From Gammaproteobacteria bacterium (lineage in GTDB: Bacteria > Pseudomonadota > Gammaproteobacteria > SZUA-229): a DNA stretch of 12,072 nt. The notes under the pieces were generated by a model that searched no databases, was not told the origin of the DNA, and saw only the letters and a list, made by a program, of their open reading frames with translations. The translations under genes and the position numbers were made by a program. Below are positions 1-6,884 of the stretch, in pieces; position 1 is the stretch's first letter, and the number at the start of each line of letters is the position of its first letter. Location of the stretch: assembly GCA_029880105.1 (NCBI GenBank), contig JAOUPA010000049.1, positions 1 to 12,072 on the forward strand. The letters are read 5' to 3'.

Positions 1-581
1 TCTGATCCAATCACAGGACTACTAAAATAGAGTGAGGCATTATTATCTTCATCGAACAGAACCGATGAGCGATAAGGTTTATTATTTTTTACTGTTTCTA
101 TGAAATAGGGCTCATTACTTTCATCGCCACCAATTCGATTTACATTGGTATCAACGACATTGATGCCATGACTATTCAGGATTGCATAAGAATCAACAAT
201 ACCATTCTGTTTTGACTGTAGCGCCAGTAAAAACTCGCGCATATTCTTTTTTGTGTATTTATCACTATCAAGAGAATACTCAACAATAGTTGGTAAATTT
301 GATTCTGCTTTTATCGCAGCAATGTGAGTAAGATTAAAATCATCAATTCTATTGGCGTACTGCCTGCTAGCCGATGCCAGCGACTGCTGTGCACTCTCGG
401 TTAGCGAATTTTTCATGATTTGACCATCGAGCAAAGTTAATGCGCCCAATGAGATCATCACAATCATCAGGAATGCAGTTAGCAATTTTGCACGTAAGGT
501 ATACTGCCTGGCAATAAAAATGCCAACAGCCAGCATTACCAGACCGGCTACAACTAAAATTCCTGCTAACTCTATCAACAT
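1..581 (-). CDS. Membrane sensor protein with Cache-like periplasmic domain (N-terminal part, runs off the window)
   Basis: The frame is open from an ATG at 581 to the window edge, giving 193 codons; a TAG lies directly upstream in frame, so this ATG is the earliest start. An AGGGG-type ribosome site lies about 11 nt upstream. Residues 2-23 and about 35-51 are hydrophobic helices joined by a short Arg/Lys loop (Arg25, Arg30, Lys32). That suggests a periplasmic N-terminus, a cytoplasmic loop, then a periplasmic sensor from about residue 53. Residues about 130-191 resemble a dCache domain: a central 'ILNSHG' strand, then the G-x-D-x-S-x-x-x-YF element around Gly152-Phe160, then a strand ending in 'SSPVIG'. 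Such N-termini belong to histidine kinases, chemoreceptors, diguanylate cyclases or adenylate cyclases; the output domain lies outside the window, so the class cannot be decided. It is divergent from the peptidase gene at 673. Confidence 0.75.
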   Translation of the reverse strand, partial: MLIELAGILVVAGLVMLAVGIFIARQYTLRAKLLTAFLMIVMISLGALTLLDGQIMKNSLTESAQQSLASASRQYANRIDDFNLTHIAAIKAESNLPTIVEYSLDSDKYTKKNMREFLLALQSKQNGIVDSYAILNSHGINVVDTNVNRIGGDESNEPYFIETVKNNKPYRSSVLFDEDNNASLYFSSPVIGS

Positions 582-637
582 CTAGGATCATGCTCCCCTT
601 ATTTATTTTTGAATGATATCAGCTAGGTTTGGCAGCA

Positions 638-666
638 TCCACACCTTTATCCTTTTCCGCTATCAT
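638..666 (+). promoter_or_regulatory. Candidate promoter for the S9 peptidase, possibly leaderless
   Basis: A TATCAT hexamer (661-666, 5 of 6 to the sigma-70 -10) lies 17 bp downstream of TCCACA (638-643, 4 of 6 to the -35). Transcription would start at about 673, which is the A of the peptidase ATG. The lack of any purine-rich ribosome site before this ATG fits a leaderless or nearly leaderless message. The call rests only on hexamer matches. Confidence 0.3.
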
Positions 667-672
667 ACATAG

Positions 673-2607
673 ATGACAATCAGAGATTCACTTCCTTTTG
701 GCAGCTGGCCATCACCCATCACCATTCAACTGGTTACAGCTGATAGCGTGCAACTTGATGAATTGCGCCTGCATCAAACTGGCATCTACTGGATTGAGCG
801 CCGTCCTGACGAACAGGGCCGCTGTGCAATAGTAAGGCACTCCGCTGGACAAAACTTCGACCTTATCCATTACCCCTATAGCGCTCGCTCTCGTGTTCAT
901 GAATATGGCGGCGGCGCCTATTGTGTCACCAATAATGGCATCTACTTCGTCAATGATGCAGACCAGAATATCTATTTCTGCGCTGGTAGTGAAACACCAG
1001 TTGCTATCACCCGAACCAGCCATTGCCGGTATGCTGATATACAGTATGACCATGCTAACAATAAGCTTATCTGTATCCGTGAATACATTTGCCCAGATGG
1101 CTCTGAGCCTGCAAATCATCTTATTTCTATTGATCTGATTTTAAAGACTGAATCCCTGCTGCACCATGGCCATGATTTTTATGCCAGCCCTCGCCTGAGC
1201 CCCGACGGCACCAGGCTCAGTTGGTTGAGCTGGGATCACCCGGATATGCCATGGGATAAATCATCACTATATATTGCCAGCATTAGCCCTGCACATCAGC
1301 TTGATGATATAAAAAAAATCCAGCATCCCGAAACAGATCAGGCCTCATTCTTTCAACCGGGGTGGTCGCCTGACAATCAGCTATATTTCGTTTCTGATCT
1401 ATCCGGCTGGTGGAATTTATATCGCTACACTGATGACCAAGTTATTGCCATCTGCCCTAGACAGCTTGAATTTGGCCTGCCACAGTGGGTATTTGCACAA
1501 TCCAGCTATGCCTTCATCGACAAAAATAATATCCTCTGCGCACCTATCGACCGTGGTATAGCACAACTCGCTAGCCTCGATCTAAGCACTGGCGAATTGA
1601 CTTCGCTAAACCTCAAATGGAACAGCTATGCCTCTATTCAGACCAGTGCCGTGCAATCTTGCTTCATCGCCGCCTCCGCACAAAGTTTTCCTGAAATTAT
1701 TAACCTGCAATCAGATCGTCTAGAAACAGTTAAACAATCCTGCGATATTCAACTGGACACTGACTATTATTCCTACGCCAGTCCCATAAAGTTTCGTAGC
1801 CGTCACCAGGACGATGTCTACGCCATTTACTACGCCCCAGTGAGTAAAGACTTTCAGGCACCTGCTGGCGAAAAACCGCCGCTCATTGTCCTGTGCCACG
1901 GTGGACCAACAGCAATGACAGACCCTTCGCTAGATATGCGTAAGCAATTCTGGACATCTCGTGGCTTTGCCCTGCTTGACGTCAATTATAGTGGTAGTAC
2001 CGGTTATGGACGCGCCTATAGAGAAAGACTTAATGGTAACTGGGGGCTGCGTGATGCAGAAGACTGCTGCGATGCTGCCCTGCACCTGGTTAGACAGGGG
2101 CTGGTAGATCCAGAACGTCTGATCATTAAAGGTAGTAGTGCAGGTGGTTACACCGTATTATGCGCCCTCACTTTTCATGATACCTTTTCTGCAGGCGCCA
2201 GTTATTATGGGATTGGTGAACTGGAGTCGTTACTGGTCGATACCCATAAATTTGAATCACGCTATCTTGATCGACTGATAGGGGCTTACCCTGAATTCAA
2301 GGATCTCTATCAACAGCGCTCCCCTATAAATCATGTGGATCAGCTCAGTTGCCCAGTTATTTTCTTTCAGGGCACCGAAGACAGGGTAGTACCCAAAGAA
2401 CAGGCCGAAAAAATGTTTACTGCATTAAAAAATAAAGGCATCCCTGTTGCCTATGTACCATTCCAAGGCGAGCAGCATGGATTTAGAAAAGCTGAAACAA
2501 TTCAGTACGCCCTTGACGCAGAGTATGCCTTTTATGTAAAAATTTTTGCGATGCCAATTACGTTGGATATTGACCTACAAATTGAAAATCTAAAACAGCT
2601 CGATTGA
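673..2607 (+). CDS. S9 family peptidase (prolyl oligopeptidase / acylaminoacyl-peptidase type)
   Basis: A 644-residue cytosolic serine peptidase with no signal peptide or membrane segment. The N-terminal ~380 residues are a beta-propeller that restricts access to short peptides; the family motif HEYGGGAY starts at His76. The C-terminal alpha/beta-hydrolase (about 390-630) has HGGP at 409-412 (oxyanion region), the NYSGSTGYG element typical of this S9 branch, and a complete catalytic triad: Ser489 in GSSAGGY, Asp570 in GTEDRVVP and His602 in EQHGFR. Length and motif spacing match S9C enzymes that cleave short or N-acylated peptides. It probably works in peptide turnover; the substrate cannot be read from sequence. 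It appears monocistronic, divergent from the sensor gene and convergent with the NUDIX gene 43 bp downstream. The ATG at 673 has no clear ribosome site. No missing residues or frameshift are seen. Confidence 0.93.
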   Translation: MTIRDSLPFGSWPSPITIQLVTADSVQLDELRLHQTGIYWIERRPDEQGRCAIVRHSAGQNFDLIHYPYSARSRVHEYGGGAYCVTNNGIYFVNDADQNIYFCAGSETPVAITRTSHCRYADIQYDHANNKLICIREYICPDGSEPANHLISIDLILKTESLLHHGHDFYASPRLSPDGTRLSWLSWDHPDMPWDKSSLYIASISPAHQLDDIKKIQHPETDQASFFQPGWSPDNQLYFVSDLSGWWNLYRYTDDQVIAICPRQLEFGLPQWVFAQSSYAFIDKNNILCAPIDRGIAQLASLDLSTGELTSLNLKWNSYASIQTSAVQSCFIAASAQSFPEIINLQSDRLETVKQSCDIQLDTDYYSYASPIKFRSRHQDDVYAIYYAPVSKDFQAPAGEKPPLIVLCHGGPTAMTDPSLDMRKQFWTSRGFALLDVNYSGSTGYGRAYRERLNGNWGLRDAEDCCDAALHLVRQGLVDPERLIIKGSSAGGYTVLCALTFHDTFSAGASYYGIGELESLLVDTHKFESRYLDRLIGAYPEFKDLYQQRSPINHVDQLSCPVIFFQGTEDRVVPKEQAEKMFTALKNKGIPVAYVPFQGEQHGFRKAETIQYALDAEYAFYVKIFAMPITLDIDLQIENLKQLD

Positions 2608-2650
2608 TACAATATAATTCAGTACATACCTGCTCTCAAGACAAGAGTCA

Positions 2651-3217
2651 TTACTCGATCATGATTACACTTAGCTCACCATCATCCTGCATTACAATTT
2701 CACCGTAATGAATTTTGAACTCTCCCTTTTTTCGATCTTCGAAATATAGCTTCAGATTCTCGATTACTACAGGAAATGCCAGCTCAGCCCATGGTATATC
2801 CTTTTCACTAACCATTGCCACTTCCAGTGTTTCTTCACCCGCGCTGGCTCTACCTTCATGCAAAATCCCACGATACATGGTGTAAATCTGATTTCGGTGC
2901 GGGATACTAAACATACTAAATAATTTCATATCACGCATTTCTGCGTTGGCCTCTTCCCTGGCTTCACGTGCTGCACCTTCAAGATTTGTTTCTTCATTTT
3001 CCATAAAACCTGCTGGCAAGGTCCATTTACCACTTTGAGGTTCAATGGCTCTACGACACAATAAAATGTCATCTTGCCATTCTGGAATACAGCCGGTAAC
3101 TATTTTTGGATTCTGGTAATGAATATCACCACAACTGTCACAGACATGCCTAAACCGGTTGTCACCATCAGGGATAATTAAACTAACTCTTTCACCACAT
3201 GCCGAGCAATATTTCAT
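2651..3217 (-). CDS. NUDIX hydrolase with N-terminal zinc ribbon
   Basis: A 188-residue protein. Residues 1-30 form a zinc ribbon with Cys4, Cys7, Cys26 and Cys29, followed by the conserved block 'IHYQNPKIV'. The NUDIX box spans Gly70 to Ala92 in the form G-x5-E-x7-R-E-x-x-E-E, with Glu76, Arg84, Glu85, Glu88 and Glu89 present. Asn91 replaces the usual glycine near the end of the box, which I recall as common in this zinc-ribbon branch. The family hydrolyses nucleoside diphosphates linked to another moiety; plant relatives such as NUDT23 act on FAD and ADP-ribose, so a nucleotide-cofactor pyrophosphatase is the best guess. I chose the ATG at 3217, which has an AAAGG site 7 nt upstream, over an in-frame TTG at 3232 that overlaps this site. 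It is convergent with the S9 peptidase; I see no clear terminator in the 43-bp gap. Confidence 0.9.
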   Translation of the reverse strand: MKYCSACGERVSLIIPDGDNRFRHVCDSCGDIHYQNPKIVTGCIPEWQDDILLCRRAIEPQSGKWTLPAGFMENEETNLEGAAREAREEANAEMRDMKLFSMFSIPHRNQIYTMYRGILHEGRASAGEETLEVAMVSEKDIPWAELAFPVVIENLKLYFEDRKKGEFKIHYGEIVMQDDGELSVIMIE

Positions 3218-3500
3218 TTTCCAGCCTTTCAATATGAATTCTTTATATTAGGTGCATTTTCACCATGCTGAATCTCACGTCCACACTAACTGAGAATTTT
3301 TTATCTGCCTGCTGCAATCTCAGTTTTACCAGGTTAGGCTCTATGCAGATCTAAATCAATTTGATAAGTTTCTTATCATTTAACCAGGCAGAAGAGGCGG
3401 GTATGAAGATAGGCCAAAACTTCACCTACCAGTTAAAAAAAGCCAGGTAAGCAAGCTCCGACTAGTCCGACACCCCTATGACATACTGATATTTGGGTAA
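3218..3500. other. 283-bp intergenic region with several inverted repeats
   Basis: No gene is recognised between the YdcH gene and the NUDIX gene, both on the minus strand. Three dyads can be read: AACTGAGA (3288-3295) with TCTCAGTT (3318-3325); TGATAAG (3362-3368) with CTTATCA (3372-3378), a tight 7-bp hairpin with a TTT loop; and GGTATGAAG (3400-3408) with CTTCA (3420-3424) plus TACC (3427-3430), leaving a two-base bulge. A run of seven A at 3435-3441 would be a T-run in a minus-strand transcript, but no convincing GC-rich stem precedes it. The region presumably holds the NUDIX promoter and the 3' end of the ydcH transcript; no specific site is certain. Confidence 0.4.
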
Positions 3501-3719
3501 TTACGCCAGGATATCAGGGATCAACCTGTTCTTTAACATCATCAACTCGTCCTTGATCTTTAATTTACGTTTTTTTAGCCGTTTGATGTGAAGCTCTTCA
3601 AAACGAGGATCGAGCACCAGCTGTTCAATCAGCTGATCCAGATCACGATGTTCCAGCTCTAATTCGATGATACGCGTCTGGATCTGTTTAATTTCGGCTT
3701 CTGAAAGACTGGCTGACAT
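3501..3719 (-). CDS. YdcH / DUF465 family small coiled-coil protein
   Basis: A 72-residue, highly charged, almost wholly helical protein. Residues 6-38 and 42-65 look like two amphipathic helices forming a hairpin, with the family signature of an acidic first helix (ELEHRDLDQLIEQL), a D-P-R-F-E turn and a Lys/Arg-rich second helix (RLKKRKLKIKDEL). Length and layout match the YdcH/DUF465 family, widespread in proteobacteria and of unknown function. The ATG at 3719 was chosen because a GGAG site lies 5 nt upstream; a longer reading from a TTG at 3782 adds a poor 21-residue N-terminus. The gene is divergent from arsR, with 93 bp between the two starts, so the two promoters lie close together and ArsR binding could affect both. 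Confidence 0.85.
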   Translation of the reverse strand: MSASLSEAEIKQIQTRIIELELEHRDLDQLIEQLVLDPRFEELHIKRLKKRKLKIKDELMMLKNRLIPDILA

Positions 3720-3784
3720 GACTTCTCCAATAAAGTCGACAAGGTACCATAAAGCGCATCGACGGTAAAAAAATGTTTGCAAAA

Positions 3785-3790
3785 TATAGT
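3785..3790 (+). promoter_or_regulatory. Candidate -10 element of the arsR-arsM operon
   Basis: TATAGT matches the sigma-70 -10 at 5 of 6 positions and would start transcription near 3797, just before the large dyad over the arsR start. No good -35 at 17 bp is visible (TCGACG at 3759-3764 is 20 bp away), which is compatible with a weak or helper-dependent promoter. Confidence 0.35.
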
Positions 3791-3798
3791 AGCCTTAA

Positions 3799-3826
3799 CT
3801 ACAATTCGAAATATGTCGAATTGTAG
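3799..3826. promoter_or_regulatory. Probable ArsR operator: perfect 11-bp inverted repeat across the arsR start codon
   Basis: CTACAATTCGA (3799-3809) and TCGAATTGTAG (3816-3826) are exact reverse complements separated by 6 bp (AATATG). The arsR ATG is the last three bases of this spacer. ArsR-family repressors bind such dyads near their own promoter and start; the position just after a predicted transcription start fits direct repression. In the mRNA the same bases would form a stem-loop with the AUG in the loop, so an effect on translation is also possible. That ArsR binds here is inference. Confidence 0.7.
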
Positions 3827-4136
3827 AATTATCAACCTTGATCGTTATGCCACTATTTTCAAGGCGCTTTCAAACCCGCACCGCCTGCAGATCTTCAATA
3901 TCCTGACCGGCTGCTGCGAGCCAGGCACGACCTGCTCCACCGATGAGGTGATGAGCTGCTGTGTCGGTGATCTGGATAGCCAGTTAAATATCGCCTCATC
4001 AACCCTGTCGCACCATCTCAAGGAGCTGCATCATGCAGGGCTGATAGAAATGCAACGTGAAGGCAAACAGATATTCTGTTCGATCAACCCAGCAATACTG
4101 AAAGAGATTAGTTATTTATTCTCTATCAGCAACTAA
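3813..4136 (+). CDS. arsR: ArsR family arsenic-responsive repressor
   Basis: A 107-residue winged-helix regulator. The N-terminal helix KALSNPHRLQIFNIL (17-31) and the recognition-helix region SSTLSHHLKELHHAGLI (62-78) are classic ArsR/SmtB features, followed by the wing around Arg82-Lys85. The cysteine pattern Cys34-Cys35, Cys41, Cys49-Cys50 lies at and before the VGDL segment that corresponds to the metal-binding helix of E. coli ArsR (ELCVCDL). I infer that these cysteines bind As(III). The subtype, with a 'CCEPGTTC' loop, is the one I associate with arsM operons. The ATG at 3813 was chosen over a TTG at 3777: homology starts after it and the operator dyad covers it. No Shine-Dalgarno site is visible. 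arsM follows after 28 bp, so the two are very likely one autoregulated operon. Confidence 0.9.
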   Translation: MSNCRIINLDRYATIFKALSNPHRLQIFNILTGCCEPGTTCSTDEVMSCCVGDLDSQLNIASSTLSHHLKELHHAGLIEMQREGKQIFCSINPAILKEISYLFSISN

Positions 4137-4164
4137 ATAACTTACATATTTATAGAGGAAAGCC

Positions 4165-4998
4165 ATGGACCAAAAACAAGCCGATGAAATTCGCCAGAAC
4201 GTACGTGCCAGTTATTCACAGGTTGCCGAGGCCAGCAATAATGGTGACTGTTGCGGTGAAACCTCAAGCTGCTGCGGCGTATCTTCCGATGACGCCATCA
4301 ACACGCTGGTATCAACACGACTGGGATATAGCGAAGCCGACCTTGCCGCCGTACCCAAAGGTGCCGACATGGGCCTCGGTTGTGGCAACCCTCGTGCCAT
4401 TGCCAGCATCAAAACTGGTGAGACCGTGCTCGATCTTGGTAGCGGCGGTGGTTTCGACTGCTTTCTGGCAGCCGCAGAAACCGGCGAGAGTGGACACGTA
4501 ATCGGTGTTGATATGACACCTGCCATGATTAGCAAGGCCCGTGATAATGCTGACCGCGGCAAATACCAGCACGTCGAATTCCGCCTGGGTGAAATTGAAA
4601 ACCTGCCGGTGGCCAATGACACTGTCGATGTCATTATTTCCAACTGCGTAATCAACCTGTCACCCAACAAGGCACGCGTTTTTGATGAAGCCTTCCGTGT
4701 TCTGAAGACAGGTGGGCGCCTGGCCATATCTGATGTCGTCGCCAGCACTGAGTTACCCGATAATATACGTCAGGACCTGCAGCTCTATTCTGGTTGTATG
4801 GCAGGCGCTACTTTAATCTCTGAGCTGGAGACCATGTTAATCAATAGTGGCTTTAGCAATATCAGGATCACGCCAAAAGATGAATCAAAAGAATTCATTA
4901 AAGACTGGGCACCTGGTCGTGGTGTAGAGGATTATGTATTATCGGCAAGCATCGAAGCCAGCAAACTTGGCGCCTGCTGTGGCGGTGGCTGCTGCTAG
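4165..4998 (+). CDS. arsM: Arsenite S-adenosylmethionine methyltransferase
   Basis: A 277-residue cytosolic enzyme that transfers methyl groups from S-adenosylmethionine to trivalent arsenic, giving methylated and possibly volatile arsenicals. The SAM-binding motif I is VLDLGSGGG at 88-96, followed by the acidic strand end GVD near 115. The three conserved arsenic-binding cysteines are present: Cys73 in GLGCGNP, Cys161 in ISNCVINLS and Cys211 in YSGCMAG. Vicinal cysteine pairs occur at both ends: Cys29-Cys30 and Cys36-Cys37 at the N-terminus, Cys271-Cys272 and Cys276-Cys277 at the C-terminus; these may help capture or hand over As(III). A GAGGA site lies 5 nt before the ATG. It is co-transcribed with arsR and followed by a strong terminator. 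No efflux pump or arsenate reductase is adjacent, so in this window methylation is the only visible arsenic output. Confidence 0.95.
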   Translation: MDQKQADEIRQNVRASYSQVAEASNNGDCCGETSSCCGVSSDDAINTLVSTRLGYSEADLAAVPKGADMGLGCGNPRAIASIKTGETVLDLGSGGGFDCFLAAAETGESGHVIGVDMTPAMISKARDNADRGKYQHVEFRLGEIENLPVANDTVDVIISNCVINLSPNKARVFDEAFRVLKTGGRLAISDVVASTELPDNIRQDLQLYSGCMAGATLISELETMLINSGFSNIRITPKDESKEFIKDWAPGRGVEDYVLSASIEASKLGACCGGGCC

Positions 4999-5022
4999 TA
5001 GTCTTAGCGAGCTACCTCATCA

Positions 5023-5052
5023 CTAAAAAAGGAGCAAGCGCTCCTTTTTTAG
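5023..5052. terminator. Bidirectional Rho-independent terminator between arsM and the hydroxylase-PAS-GGDEF gene
   Basis: A perfect 13-bp stem, CTAAAAAAGGAGC (5023-5035) with GCTCCTTTTTTAG (5040-5052), around an AAGC loop. It ends in six T on the plus strand and six T on the minus strand, so it can stop both convergent transcripts; it lies 25 bp past the arsM stop and 2 bp past the stop of the minus-strand gene. Confidence 0.92.
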
Positions 5053-5054
5053 TC

Positions 5055-6884
5055 TTACTTAAAGATCTCTACCCTGTTACGGCCAATTTCTTTGGCACGG
5101 TAAAGCGCCTTATCTGCATTTTCAATTATATGCTCAGCCTTCGTGTCTTGTTCAGGCTGAATAGTCACTACGCCAACACTGACCGTGACGACTTTAGCAG
5201 CCGCCGAACCTTTATGCTCCAGCGCCATATCTTCCACACCAGCACGCAAACGTTCAGCCAGCATCATTGCCGTCTCTTTTCTAATATTAGGCAGCACTAT
5301 GGCAAATTCCTCACCACCGTAACGTGCCACAATATCTCCCGCACGAGTAAAATTGAGCCCAATAGATTTGGCCACATTTCTCAGGCACTCATCACCTGCC
5401 TGGTGTCCATAAAGATCATTATAATTTTTAAAATGATCAACATCACAAAGCATTAACGTCAAGAGGGAACCAGATCGACTCATATTACCCAGATAACTGT
5501 GCAACATCTCATCAAACTGACGACGGTTGGCTATACCAGTTAAGGAATCAATTCGACTCAGCTCTTCGAGCTGCATATTTGCACTGGTTAATTCGCGATT
5601 GACTTTTTCTATGCCTAACTCATATTTCTTGCGCTGAGTAATATCCACACGTACTGAAACAAAACGTTCAATTTCACCGTCTGCACCTCTAACGGGGACT
5701 ATTGCACTATCGACCCAGTAATATCTTCCATCTTTTGTTCGATTGCAGACCTCACCCGACCATTTACGTCCACTCTTAATCGTTTCCCACATCTCCTTAA
5801 AGAATTCTTTTTTATGAACGCCCGAATTAATAATACGGTGATCCTGACCAAGCAATTCATCACGACCATAACCGCTTATCTCGCAAAATTTATCATTCGC
5901 CTGAATAATAATACCAGCAGGATCTGTTACTGAAACTAATGCATGTTCACCTATGGCCTGCAGAAAACTATCCAGCTCTATTGCCAGCCTGGCTTTCTCC
6001 TCATGCTGCCGCGCTATCTCCTTTGCTTGCGCCAGTTCTCTGGCATTCACGGTATCACGATAATTTATTGCATACCCCCTGATACCTGAATAAAAAGGCA
6101 TCAGCATTAGCCCTCTAAAGTTCTGTGAATTTTTATCTCGAAACTGATTCAACCCAATGGTCATACCAAGATGACCTGCTTCAGGTATGGCCCTGTATGT
6201 TCCAAACAATCGGTCCCAAAGTGATATAAAAAAACCAAAATTACTATTGGTTTCATTTTCCTGTATGGAATGATGCACTCGATGCATATCCGGCGTTACG
6301 ATAAACCAGCGCAGTAAGCGCTCAAATCTCTCATTTAACTGAATATTCGAATGGGTAAACATCGACATAAAATTAAGTACAACTTCAAATAATATAACAA
6401 TAATTACAGGCACGCCCCACGTGATAATTAGTACCATTTTTAATACCATAGAGAGTAAAATTTCTATCGGATGAAAACGCAAACCGGTACTAACATCAAA
6501 ATCCAGATCTGAATGATGTACTCGATGAAATCGCCACATTACTGGCAACACATGAAACATGGTATGTTGAAAATAGATAATCAGATCCATCAGGATAAAG
6601 ACCATTACAGCCTCCATCCATAAAGGCATTTCAATATGATTAGCATAACCAAGATGGTACTGCTCTGTAAAATATGCCGTCCCTACTAGCGTAATCGGCA
6701 CTATTATGCGAACCAGCAAGGTACTGGTCACGACTAATCCAATATTGTTTAACCAGCGCTTAAGCTTGCTTTGCGTCAGGGCTCGCTTCGGCCATCGCCA
6801 CTCCCAGAGAGCCAATAAGGCAATCGCTCCCAAAAATACGCCCAGACGAATACTGGCCTCATTATGGTAGATGTACTCAATCAT
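5055..6884 (-). CDS. Fatty acid hydroxylase/sterol desaturase-PAS-GGDEF fusion (putative membrane diguanylate cyclase)
   Basis: A 609-residue protein in three parts. Residues 1-~240 are a membrane diiron oxygenase of the fatty acid hydroxylase/sterol desaturase superfamily: hydrophobic helices at about 12-27, 48-72, 88-106 and 142-172, and the histidine boxes H107xxxH111, H120xxHH124, H201xxHH205, plus His138 and His178. It ends in the family hallmark NFGFFISLWDRLFGTYR. A charged helix (about 280-305) leads to a PAS domain with PAC motif (about 306-420), then a short coiled coil and a GGDEF domain (about 443-609). The active site is complete: D446SLTG, Asp481/Asp483, Asn489, Asp490 and GGEEF at 523-527, with an RxxD inhibitory site (Arg514-Asp517) five residues before it. 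It should make c-di-GMP from GTP at the membrane. The ATG overlaps the msrB stop in ATGA, so translation is probably coupled. It is the last gene of a four-gene operon. Whether the oxygenase part is catalytic or serves as a sensor is open. Confidence 0.92.
   Translation of the reverse strand: MIEYIYHNEASIRLGVFLGAIALLALWEWRWPKRALTQSKLKRWLNNIGLVVTSTLLVRIIVPITLVGTAYFTEQYHLGYANHIEMPLWMEAVMVFILMDLIIYFQHTMFHVLPVMWRFHRVHHSDLDFDVSTGLRFHPIEILLSMVLKMVLIITWGVPVIIVILFEVVLNFMSMFTHSNIQLNERFERLLRWFIVTPDMHRVHHSIQENETNSNFGFFISLWDRLFGTYRAIPEAGHLGMTIGLNQFRDKNSQNFRGLMLMPFYSGIRGYAINYRDTVNARELAQAKEIARQHEEKARLAIELDSFLQAIGEHALVSVTDPAGIIIQANDKFCEISGYGRDELLGQDHRIINSGVHKKEFFKEMWETIKSGRKWSGEVCNRTKDGRYYWVDSAIVPVRGADGEIERFVSVRVDITQRKKYELGIEKVNRELTSANMQLEELSRIDSLTGIANRRQFDEMLHSYLGNMSRSGSLLTLMLCDVDHFKNYNDLYGHQAGDECLRNVAKSIGLNFTRAGDIVARYGGEEFAIVLPNIRKETAMMLAERLRAGVEDMALEHKGSAAAKVVTVSVGVVTIQPEQDTKAEHIIENADKALYRAKEIGRNRVEIFK

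Noticed and set aside
367..591. 74-codon minus-strand frame starting at 591
   Set aside because: The sensor frame starting at 581 covers the same DNA, runs open to the window edge and has two membrane helices and a Cache-like pattern.
2608..2650. Terminator between the S9 peptidase and NUDIX genes
   Set aside because: Only a 4-bp CTCT/AGAG pairing is seen, without a T-run; too weak to call.
3218..3232. TTG start at 3232 for the NUDIX gene
   Set aside because: It overlaps the AAAGG ribosome site of the ATG at 3217, and the zinc-ribbon family normally begins at MKYC or similar.
3720..3782. Longer YdcH protein from a TTG at 3782
   Set aside because: The extra 21 residues are unlike the family, and the ATG at 3719 has a good GGAG site.
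3777..3812. TTG start at 3777 giving a 119-residue ArsR
   Set aside because: It would put the predicted -10 and half the operator inside the coding region, and family similarity begins after the ATG at 3813.
4212..4748. 178-codon frame antisense to arsM
   Set aside because: It is a by-product of codon bias in arsM; the arsM frame has clear catalytic motifs across the same bases.
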